Part shown: in pieces, positions 1-10,370 of the stretch
Layout of the letters: each line of letters opens with the position of its first letter
Numbering within the stretch: the first letter of the stretch is position 1
Origin: Brugia malayi
Taxonomy: Eukaryota; Nematoda; Chromadorea; Rhabditida; Onchocercidae
Assembly (NCBI RefSeq): GCF_000002995.4
Contig: NW_025062477.1
Location: 4,126,649-4,190,648 of the forward strand
Length of the DNA stretch: 64,000 bases
Reading direction: 5' to 3'
The notes under the pieces: model-generated
The model's input: only the letters and a program-made list of their open reading frames with translations
Database searches by the model: none
Told to the model about the DNA's origin: nothing
Position numbers and translations under genes: made by a program

Positions 1-3000
1 ATAGTGCATTTCGGGTCTCATCTTCATCAAATGATACAATAAGGTTAGAAAAAAAACCTTTTTCTTGAATTCAGTGAAATTAAAATTAAAATTTTTCAAC
101 TGCCTTCCTTTTTTGCCAAATCAGAATTTAAAATCATTTGGACAGCAAAATAGAAAAACCATAGCAAAATAGCTTTCCTTTTAAATTGACTTAAAATAAC
201 AGAAACAAATTTCGGTTCTAAAATTACATTAGAAAAAAAAAAACAATTTTATTATTCTTATAATACATGTATAATTTCTTAGGTATTTTGTGCATTTTTA
301 AATAAATATAATAAATACATAATAATAACAAAATAAATAATAATAAATATAACAATAACAGACTTACAATTATTATTTTATAATTTAAATTTAAATCTAA
401 AATCCAAAAATTTTATAAGCTTTGCCAATATTTTTAGCCGTGAATCATCAGGACATCTGGAAACTTCACCAGCTGCATTTTTTGGTGCATCATTTGGTTT
501 AACGCAACTACCGGGTGCTGTTAAACCGGAAAATTTAATGCCAACATTATCAGAGCGTCCGGTTGCACTGACAGCTATGTCGGATGCCGCAGCTGCTACA
601 GCAGCTGCGGTAGCTTATGGTTAGGATATTAAAATATTACAAAATGGAATTATGAAAAATCTTTCACAAATTAAAATATATTAGCAGCACTATACAAGTT
701 AGCAATAGCGAAGGTCAATGAAAGGTCAAGATCAAAGTATAGTGCAGAAAAAATATCAGTCCATAATTAAAAATAGCTAATTTAGCTGTTTCTTTACGTT
801 TACAAATTTGCTATGTCAAAATAAGACAGACAAGAAAATAAATAGTAGCAAATTTGTACATTGTCCATTTAATGGTGGAAAAAAATTTTATTTTTGCAAG
901 GTCAAAGGTTAAGCCTTTTTTTTGTTTTTTAGATTCTCGCATAATTGGTGCTACACCATATTATAATAGTGGTTATCCGAGTGCAAGTTATGCCGGAATG
1001 TACGCTGCTAGCGGAACACAAAATTATTATCCTGTTGTATCATCATCGTTACGTGGATCTGCTGCTGCTGCTGCCGCAGCTACGTCATTTCCGTTTGCTG
1101 CTGCCGCTGCATCTCACGCCTATTACGGTAATTGACCTTATAAGAGTTATTTCTCGAATAACAAAAAATATGGGCAATCTACCCATTCTTATCCTCTCTC
1201 TTTCTTTCAACAAAAATATCAGAGATTTGAAATGAATGACTAAAATGAATTGCTGTAATTAATTTTGGGAAATATTAAAAGAAAGATTTCGGGAAATGAA
1301 AGAGAAATAATAACAAATTATAGTAAAATGATTTGCTAACAAAATAATTTTTTATTTGTAAATTGGAAACTTGAAATTTGTATTAAAATGTAAAAAATTT
1401 CATTTTTGTGCTTAACGATAAATTTATGATTTATTAGAATTTAAAAAAATTTGTCATAAAATTTGCTCCTTTTTTTTGCTATATTAATAAAAAAAAAGTT
1501 CACTAAACAATTTGAAAAAAAAAAATGAAAATGGATGGTGAAAGTTTTTAAATTACTTTGATTTTTTCCTTTTCTCATTTCTCAATATTACTTACCCGTA
1601 AAATTATTTGTCAGACAATTTAATTCATCCTAATCACAATCATATCAATAATTTTAGCAATGTTTTAAATTAAATAAATCAAAAAAATATATACATCAAA
1701 AGTTAATTAATTATATCTTTTCTTAAATTTCATTATTTTAAATCAAAATTTTTTTATAAAATATAAAAAAATTTCAGGTAATGGCTATACATCAGCTCAT
1801 TTTGATTATGCATCTTATCCGGCAGCGATGCACTGTTACGGTGGTCGCAGTGGTTATTACGGATGCTCCATTAATCCTGTTTCATCAAATTCATCCTTAT
1901 ATGTGTGTTTCTTGAACTCTTCCTGATCCGGAACTGATTATTAAAGATAATTTCATTGAGATATACCATTAAGATGAATAGTAGCAGTCTAACATTTGAG
2001 AAATGATTCGAACCAAATTTTATTTTAACAATAACTTTAGCAAATAATTCGGTTATAATTTGAGAAATTGTAGAAATGAATTTTAAAAGATTTGCAAAAA
2101 AAAAAAAAAAAAAAACTGATAATTTAACGATATAAAAAGTGGATAAAAATAATATGGAAAATAAAAAATTCCCTTTCTTTCTTTCAATTTTTTTTTTTGC
2201 ATTTAAATAATTTACAGATTAATGTAAATTGATAAATTATTATTTCTATTTATCTAATATTCTATGATGCTTGAAAATTCGATTAAATTTGAAAAAATTA
2301 GTCAAAAATTGAAATTCAAAAATTGAATTGGAGAAAAAAAAATTGTTGCTTTGTTGTAATAGTTGAATTTTTGATAAATAAATCAATAAATATCACATGA
2401 AACAGAAAAAAAAATCTAATGTTTACAAATTTGTTTAAAGTTTAAACTTGACGGGGAGGGGATATAGCTCAGGGGTAGAGCGCTCCCTTAGCATGGGAGA
2501 GGGCTGGGGTTCGATTCCCCATATCTCCAGAGGCCTCCTTTTCCTTTCTCTTATTAATCTTTCTTATCAGTGTTTTATCATATCAATAATCAACTAGTTT
2601 TGCTCAATATTTTGACATTTTTTTTATGAGCAATTGAAAGATCAATAATTTTATCTATCAAAATCATATCAAATTTGTTAAAAATTTTCTATATAACTCT
2701 GTATATTGCATGATAAGATTAAAATAATAAATAAATTTGTTTATCAAATTGTGATTTAAATAATTTTATTTTATAAATTTATTTTTTAAAACAATTTCAG
2801 ACAATGAATTCATTAGCAAATGATATGAATACATCCAATCAATTGTCTTCTTTCAATACAAAACATGAAACAAAACGACCAAGTGGGTTTTACATTTACA
2901 ATTAAAAATTTGTTTTGTAATTTTAAAATTGTTATCTTTAAAAAAAAAAAAAAAATATTACATAAAACATTAACTAAAGTAATTTATAAATCTGCATAAT

Positions 3001-6000
3001 GAATGATAATATTAGCAATGATAAATGATTTGCATAATCATTTATCAAATCATGTTTAATGTAAATTTAATTTTTAATTTTTAGCAGAAATTGATAACTA
3101 TAATAATTTAATGTATAATATACTTTATCACATTATCATGATAATTTCAGCAGTTAAAAAAAAAATTTTTTTTTGTTTGATTAATGATTACTCTATTTTC
3201 TTTCCTTTTCTGTTTTTGTTGAGATAAAGCAATAAAACGTAAGAAAAATCCGGGTGCTACAAATAGTCCGGAAAAACAATATAAGCGTGCATTTATATGG
3301 GAAATGGAAGATGTCTGTGTATTATCCAATTTTTTTCTTCGATCTAATGATCCGATCCGGAATGAACGTTTAGCAGAAATGATCAATAATAATGTAAATC
3401 GATTAATTACGTCTATTTTTGGTATTGATCAAGATGATGTAAGTATATCAAAATTATTCCTATTATTCTTATTTTTTTTTTTTTTAATTATTATTTTTTT
3501 TTATTTTAATTTTAATTGATCTGATCAGATCGGTTTTTTTTAATTTTAATTTTTAATTTTAATTGATCTGATCAGATCGGTTATTTTTAATTTTAATTGA
3601 TCTGATCAGATCGGTTTTTTTTCTTTTTAGCAAGATTGTGATTATGTGAATATCGAAGATGCTAATATCGATGATACATTTGATGATTTATCATATTCGA
3701 CAGTTGGCATTGATACGCCAAGTACATCAGCTATAAATAACACGGAATCATCATTATTAGGTCACGCACGTGGAGGTGTAGATTGGATGAGAAAATTAGC
3801 TGTAAAATATCAACATATCAAAGATACTTATAATTCGTATAAGAATAATTTTGCTGGTTTGATTTTCTTTTTTTTTTTTTTTAATGTTAAAGAGAACTTT
3901 TTTTTTTTAAAAACATATTTGATTTTATTTGAGTATAAATTATCTAAGAATACAAAGAAATATATATATATATATATATGTTTTTCATTTATTGGAAAAA
4001 AAAATGAATTAGTATAATTTAAAAAAGAAGAAAAATAATAAATTACATATATCAATAATTTTTAAAGGTTCCACTGAAATTATTACTTTTTAAAGATTAA
4101 ACTTTTACAGAAATGAATTGAAGTAAAATAGTTATTTAATTTAAACATTTTAACATTTTTATTTAGCACTGTTATTCTTTGATAACTTTTATGATAACTT
4201 TTTTTCCAATTTTTGTAATAAAATATTTTAAGTGTTAATTTGATTTAATTAATTTTAGCCTGAATGGCAACCTTGATTTCAAGAAATTTTATGATTAAAC
4301 GTTTTAAGAGTCTCTTTAACAATTAATTACAAATTTTAAAAATAGTTGATTCCTTTTTTTTTTTTTTCTTCAGGTCTTTTGGAAAGGACTGGAAATACGG
4401 AGCGTGCTGAATTGTTAGCTTTAAAATCAACAATGGATCCGTTAGCCCAAGGCTGGGGTGAAAGTGTTGGACAATGTTTGAAACTCATTATCGATAGGTA
4501 ATTTCGTAACATTACGTCATTTCCGGTTTCCGGATTGAAAATTTGATTTATTCAACTTAAATCGATTAAAATAAAACAATTTGAGCTTTTCTCTCTCTAT
4601 CTCTCTCTCTTTTTCCTCTCTTCCTGCATTATTAACTTTCAGAATGTATCTCAGTACATTTCAGTTTGCATTTACAATAAAATATTCGGAAGATACGGAA
4701 AGTTTCCGGAAGATTACTAACTTCCGGTAGTGTATATTATTGCTGAAATCCTTATACAATAAGTCAAATAATTAAATGTCCTAAAAAAAAAAAAAAAAAA
4801 AAAAAAACATTTTTTATAAAAAATTACAGCTAGTAATGCAGTAGTGAAATGTGTGAAAATATTTACTTTAATTTCTTCTTTTCGTTTTTTTTTTTTTTTT
4901 TTTTGTTGTTAATTAATAAAATAAATTTAGTATAATTTATAGATCATCTCGAGAGCATTATGCAAATATATTATTAACAGGCGAAAATATTGTCTCAACA
5001 TTAGCTAAATTATTAATTATGGAGCAAAGTTCAATGATACCGGCGGAAAATGTTTATAGTATAATGAAAATTGGTAAAGAGGCGGTAATTGATCGAATTT
5101 TGAGTCATTTTGGAAAGAAATGCTCTTTTGTTATCATATCAACACATCTTGATACACATGAAATTGCTAAAAAGGTTCCATTATTTATTTATTTATTCTC
5201 TTTTTTCTTTCTTTTTTTAAATGAAATTTTATATTTTAAAAAAAATTATGGTTTTAGGAATTAATAAAATGATATAATTAAATAATATAAAAGTGATAAA
5301 TGAGTCAGTGCAAGTCAAAGTTATCAATTGCATTAAAATTTTCCCTAATTTTTAAACTCTAAAACTGATGAGAAGCAAATTAACAGCGATTACTATTAAA
5401 ATTTTAAAAAAATAAAAAAAAATTATTGAAGTGAAATGAATTTAAAAAAGATTTAAAATAGAAATGAAATGAATTTATGTGTAATGCAAAAAATGTTTTA
5501 AATTTTGAAAAGAATTGCGAACGTTTTTTTTTTTTCTTTTTTGTTTGCAAAAATATTTTGATCGTTTTTTTTTTCTTTCTTCGAAGTAATTTAATAAAAA
5601 ATTGCTAGTAGGAGGAGTAAGTGAAGAAATTTGAAGTGTCATTGTATTGTATTAGCAAATTTTCTTTTTTTCAGATCCGTTGAAGGTCATTTTTTTTTTT
5701 TTTTTTAAATTTAATGTTTCAAAAATCTTTTTAAAAGCATTAGTTTTGTTCTAAATAGGAAATATCATTGGAATGATGATAACAAAGAAGGACAAACATT
5801 TTTTGAATGTGAGCTGAAAAAACGAACTTTTTTTCAGCCTTTTCTTAAAAAGTCAATAAAAGTTTTTTATTTTTTTCTTAGTTATACAAAATGATTGCTT
5901 CTTAATTTTAATTTAAACTTATATATATATTTATATTTGATTATTTTTTATACAAAATTTTTGCTAATTAATGATATACAAGCAACAAATAATATAATAA

Positions 6001-6410
6001 GTAAATTTATCTTATTTTGCAATATTTATAATATTTTCTTTCTGCTTTTTTTTTTTTTTAAATGTTTTTTTTCGAAAACGTTTTGCTAAATATTTTTTTT
6101 AAAAAATGTTATTAACACTAATCAATTAATCCATTTAATTATTTGAAATTTTATAATGCATTATTTTTAATTTTTATTTCAAAATTTGTAATTCTTTTTT
6201 TACGTGTTTCGTTCACTTTTTTTTTCCGCTTATATAAATTATAATTGTACGTACGGAAATGCATACATCTAATCAGTATTAAGAAGACAAAAGAATTTTC
6301 CGTTTCTAGTCGTTTTCATTTTTCAGGAAAATATTCCATTATGGAAAGTGAAAAGTGTCCGTGATTTGGATCTCTTTCATTTAGCTCTCAATCATCATCT
6401 TCTCAGCTAA
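1..6410 (+). CDS. eya-1: Eyes absent (EYA) family transcriptional coactivator, 5' end outside window
   Basis: Exons read as 1-43, 438-619, 933-1127, 1778-1902, 2801-2882, 3230-3438, 3631-3856, 4374-4497, 4943-5174 and 6327-6410 (stop TAA); phases all match, giving 499 visible residues. The N-terminal half is rich in Tyr, Ala, Ser and Pro, like the EYA transactivation region. The last ~275 residues are the EYA domain: GGVDWMRKLA, YNSYKNN, NILLTGENI, KIGKEAVIDRI and the ending IPLWKVKSVRDLDLFHLAL all align with animal EYA proteins. In other animals EYA binds SIX homeoproteins in the nucleus and carries a HAD-type Tyr phosphatase in this domain. Here motif I reads WEMED where the family has WDLDE, and the metal-binding GDG motif reads STH, so catalysis is probably lost. 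A tRNA gene lies in the 1903-2800 intron. The exon set is certain in the EYA domain, less so at 2801-2882 (donor GTGGGT). Confidence 0.92.
712..728 (+). promoter_or_regulatory. Candidate nuclear receptor site, DR5 (AGGTCA x2)
   Basis: Two perfect AGGTCA half-sites in direct orientation separated by five bases (ATGAA), in an EYA intron. This is a motif match only. Confidence 0.35.
899..911 (+). promoter_or_regulatory. Candidate nuclear receptor site, DR1
   Basis: AGGTCA-A-AGGTTA, a direct repeat with one-base spacing as bound by HNF4/RXR-type receptors, 22 bases before the acceptor of EYA exon 933-1127. Motif match only. Confidence 0.35.
2458..2529 (+). tRNA. tRNA-Ala (AGC)
   Basis: A 72-nt cloverleaf. 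The acceptor stem GGGGATA pairs with TATCTCC (one G-T pair), the D arm is GCTCAGGGGTAGAGC, and the anticodon stem CTCCC/GGGAG holds loop TTAGCAT with anticodon AGC at 2490-2492. The T arm is TGGGG-TTCGATT-CCCCA, with discriminator A. Box A and box B (GGTTCGATTCC) fit the pol III consensus. No intron and no encoded CCA. It sits on the same strand inside an intron of the EYA gene. Confidence 0.97.
2539..2542 (+). terminator. Pol III terminator of the tRNA gene
   Basis: A TTTT run ten bases after the tRNA 3' end, followed by more T-rich sequence. The flanks GGAGG (just before) and CCTCC (just after) are complementary and could extend the precursor stem. Confidence 0.6.
3503..3620 (+). repeat. 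Three spaced copies of a 14-bp palindrome in an EYA intron
   Basis: GATCTGATCAGATC, a perfect palindrome, occurs at 3518-3531, 3565-3578 and 3599-3612, each inside a near-identical AT-rich unit (TTTTAATT before, GG plus a T run after). The last copy runs into the polypyrimidine tract of the acceptor at 3630. Unit spacing is 47 and then 34 bp. Confidence 0.9.
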
Positions 6411-7902
6411 TAAATTCGGCAACTGATTCGCAAGCATAAATTAAATTATTTGATAATTTTGATGAAATTTGAATGAATATAATATTTTCTTGGTAGTTTT
6501 AATAATTGTTTAATTAATTTATGTATTGTGTTAAGTGATAACATTATCAGTTATATGATTACTGTGTGATAAATTCATTCTTTTCATCTTTGTTATTTTT
6601 CTTGATTAACAAATAGTTACATCAATCGTAAATAGAAAAAATGATAAAAACTAAAGAAAATTAATTTTTACTATTTTTTTTTTTTTTTTGTTAAATTAAC
6701 AGTTAGTCAAAAAATACAAGTAAAATATGCGTTGAAAGTAATTTACTTACTCATAGATAGTGATAAGTAGAATTTAATTTTATTTACGAATTAAATAAAT
6801 TTTATTAATAAAATGATTATTTTGCACAAATTTGGTATTTAATTTTTTTTGCACAAATTTTATAATTTATATTGCATTTTCCCAATTTATACTTTTTAAT
6901 TATTGCATTGTTAATAGTTTAGTTACATTTGAAACAAAAAAAAAAAGCAAAAAAACAAAACAAAAACATAAATATGCACATTAAACTGCTGAAATAAAAA
7001 TTATTTAATGCATTAAATTGCCAATAAAAATTTATTTTTTTTCTTTCCTTTTTTTTTTTTTTTGTTTTTTTATTTAAAACTTTTAATTTTACACTTTTGT
7101 ACCATTTTCAATTTGCAATCTTCCATATGCATTTTAGACATTTGCAATTCAATTAACAAACATTTTTGAACGCTGCAATTCCATTACATGCATTTTAAAT
7201 AGTTTTTGCACAATGTTAGTATGATAATTTGTTAAATGATAACATTATAATGCTTTTTTAAAAAAAAAAAAAGATTTTATAAATATATAAATTTCTTCTT
7301 GCATTTATGAAATTTTTTTTTTTTTACATTTCTGATTTATTCATAAAACTTTTGCAATAATTCCAGCAAAAAAAAAAAAAAATTTAAATTTGCTCCAATA
7401 AATTATTTTGGTTGCAAAACAAATAAATTTAAATTATATGAAAGAAATGATAAATTCAATAATAATAATAGCAGTACAAAAAAAAAAAAGTTTTAAAATT
7501 AAAGCAATTTTTAAAATGTCATCGTTAATTCAATTATGTTAATATAATTTATTAAAATAACATTAATGAAATAACTTTACTAAGTTAATAAGTTTATGTG
7601 ATTTATTAAAATATTAATGAAATTAATTAAAATAAGTTAACAATTTGTTAAATATTAAAAGTAAAAATAAAAAATGAAACTAGTGAATTTCATTTCCTCT
7701 TTTTTAATATAAAATAAAATAAAGGTAAAAAGCAAAAATAAGCTTATTGCATTCGAATACTTCTTTTTACTTTTTTTTTTAAAAAACAATTTTGTAACAT
7801 TTAAGTAAATAGTATTTAATTTTATAATTAGTAATTTTACAAAGATTACATAAAAAAACAATTATATAAATTTTCATTTTTTTTTTTCAATGTATCTTAC
7901 AA

Positions 7903-8013
7903 ATATTATTATTATTGTCATTATTATTAGTGCTATTATTAATAATAATATTACTATTATTGATAGTACTATTATTATTATTATTATCATTATTATTATT
8001 CACCACTATTATC
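7903..8013. repeat. Imperfect (ATT)n tract
   Basis: ATT/TTA trinucleotide tract interrupted by single substitutions and inverted ATA/AAT blocks. Confidence 0.85.
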
Positions 8014-8457
8014 ATCGATGCAAAAATGTCACCTAACAGAAATAATCAGACTGCACCTGTCTCATTTGTGTCGTAAAATTTATCGTTCTTGAAAAAGAAA
8101 AAAACAAAACAACGATTTCATTTTTCATTTTCAATTTTAGTCTGTGATTAAAAACTTCCATTTAACTTTTTTTTTACTTTCTTCTTTTATTATCGAAAAA
8201 GTGAATTTTATGTGCTTAAGCATTTCAAAAAAAAAAAGGAATGCAAAATTTTTGGTCCTTTTTTTCTAATATTTTCCAAATTTCTTCATTTAACAATAAC
8301 TATTTTTGTTATTTGTAACAAGCAAAAAATTTTTTTAATCCTTAAAATACCTTTGAATGAGTCATACTTATGTATAAATATATTAAGGAATGAAAACATC
8401 GAATTATTTCAAAAATGTTATAGTATCTATCGCTTTTTTTTTTTGTTTCGTCTTTTA

Positions 8458-8535
8458 TTTATTACTATTATTATTATTATCAATATAATAATTATTATTA
8501 TCATTATTACTATTATTATCATTATTATTATTATT
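8458..8535. repeat. Imperfect (ATT)n tract
   Basis: A second ATT/TTA tract of the same type about 450 bp further on. It creates a long Ile-rich open frame that is not a gene. Confidence 0.85.
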
Positions 8536-9432
8536 TCGTTGATTTCAAAAATATTTTTTTGTATATATTTCATTTATAATTTATAAAAATATAAGTAATT
8601 TATTAAAATATAAAATTGAAGATTTTTTTTCAACTGAACATAATTAATTTCGTTAAAAAAAATAACAAAAGCGAAAAAGTTATTTTACTGTTTAATTTAT
8701 TTAATTATTTACTTATTTACCTGTTCATTTTTTTTTTTTTTTTTTTTGTGTTTAACAACAAAAAATAATAAAAAGTCAATAATCGAAAGAAGTTGACCTT
8801 CGTTTCTGTCTCTTTTTTTTTTTTTTGTCAACTGTAGAAGTAATTAATTATTTCTTACAATTGCTCTCGAGAATGATTCGATTGTATGATTTTAAATCAT
8901 ATCGGCTTCTTTTTTTTTTTTTTTTTTTTTACTTTTTGCCGTCGCTACTATTATCATTAATTTTGATAATTTTACTTCTTTATCACTTATTTTGATAATT
9001 CAAGATAATATTATCAATATCAGTGTCATCAGCAAAACTCAACTCTTTTTTTTTTTATAGTAACTTCATAAAATGACGCAAATGAAATTTGTTATTATAA
9101 CATATTTGCTGCTAAAATTTTATCCAAAAAAATGAAACATTAATTCATTTCTATAATTTTAGCATTTTATTCTTTTGAAATCAAAAAAATTTTTTCTTCT
9201 CTAATTCAAAAAATTAATAGTAAATTACATCGAAACAAATAGAAAAATAATAATAATTGGGTAAAAAAAAAGAAAAAAATCAGAAAGTTTAAAATTTTTG
9301 CAATTTAATTTTAAATTTTAAAACAATTTATATTCAATTTTCTTCTGCAATCTGTTTTTAAATTTATTGTCTGAAATAATGATTGCACTCAGTTTGCAAA
9401 ATGTAAATTATTGATTTTAACATAAAGCAAAA

Positions 9433-9572
9433 GGGTCAAAGGTTACATAAGCGCTAATGGAGGCTTTGCTAAGTAGACATTTTAAGAAACATCAGAATTT
9501 ATCAATTTTCTAAGGTCATATTTTTCCATAAAATATTTAATTTTTTTTTCTGTTTGATTTAACCTTTGACCC
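9433..9572. promoter_or_regulatory. Inverted pair of DR1-like nuclear receptor sites
   Basis: GGGTCAAAGGTTA at 9433-9445 and its exact reverse complement at 9560-9572. Each is a direct repeat with one-base spacing (GGGTCA-A-AGGTTA), and the pair is in inverted orientation 114 bp apart, upstream of the DUF4773 gene. Confidence 0.4.
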
Positions 9573-10007
9573 ATAATGCAGTGATATTCATGAATAATAC
9601 AAATCAGAGATGATCTTAAGTGCTAATGTTTCACTCAAAAAAAGGTTAATGAGCATATTTAATCATCCAGAATTGCTATATCAATAATTTCAAAAATCAT
9701 TCGAGAATCAATCATCTAATATCATTCAGTTGAAATTTCCGGAAATTGATCATATTCCTGTTTACATCATTATAACAAATCAAATCTTGCTCAATTTTTT
9801 TCCATTCCTGATTTTATAAAAGTTAATAGTATAAATATTGCTTATTCGGTTATTTATATATATACAAATCGGTTTAATCATCATTGAACGAACCATAACT
9901 AAACCGATAACAATATAAAATAATGAGAAATTTGATCATGATCATATATATATTCCGGATAGATCAATGCTTCATTCCGGTGTAAATTAGTTTGACAAAA
10001 GTATAAG

Positions 10008-10130
10008 ATGAAAACGACAAAGGCGTGTCTTCGTCCTTTTTCCATCAGCAAAAAGGAAATGTTATTGTTGTTGCTTGTTGTTTCTGGAATTGCTATTGCT
10101 GCTATTTGTAATTCCAACTGCATGCCGTAA
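10008..10130 (+). CDS. Possible 40-residue secreted peptide ORF (weak)
   Basis: An ATG-to-TAA frame of 41 codons. The product starts MKTTKACLRPF and has a hydrophobic stretch rich in Leu, Val, Ile and Ala after a basic start, then two Cys near the end, resembling a signal peptide with a very short tail. It lies 240 bp before the DUF4773 start on the same strand. A GTTGGT donor-like site follows, so it might instead be an upstream exon. No family is recognised and chance is a real possibility. Confidence 0.2.
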   Translation: MKTTKACLRPFSISKKEMLLLLLVVSGIAIAAICNSNCMP

Positions 10131-10370
10131 TCCGGTTGGTATTATTAATGCACAATCATTGTTATTATCAAATTTTTTTTTTTTTTTTTTTGATTATATC
10201 CGGAAATTATCAAAAACCGTTATTAATTAATCTTATTGCATTGCTTCTTTTTTTTTTATCATATATATTGATTTATTTTTATTTTTAATTAATCTATTTG
10301 TAACTCTTTTTTTTTTCCTTTTTTTCTTTCCGGAAAATATTTGATGCGAAATTTTCATCTTAATTAACAA

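Larger units (their letters stand above)
6411..10370. other. Intergenic region between EYA and DUF4773 genes
   Basis: No conserved gene was found. It holds many A and T homopolymer runs, imperfect ATT/TTA trinucleotide tracts (7903-8013, 8458-8535), a pair of inverted DR1-like sites (9433-9572) and one short signal-peptide-like ORF (10008-10130). The open frames in 7655-8586 are homopolymer-derived. Confidence 0.6.

Noticed and set aside
854..1235. Two overlapping plus-strand ORFs of 93 and 96 codons
   Set aside because: The first is EYA exon 933-1127 with intron read-through at its start; the second is the same exon in another frame.
3147..3386. Minus-strand ORF over the EYA exon
   Set aside because: Antisense shadow of exon 3230-3438 with a Lys/Phe-rich tail from homopolymers.
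8212..8586. 124-codon plus-strand ORF
   Set aside because: Its C-terminal half is an Ile run from an (ATT)n tract and the remainder is Phe/Lys-rich; no splice or family support.
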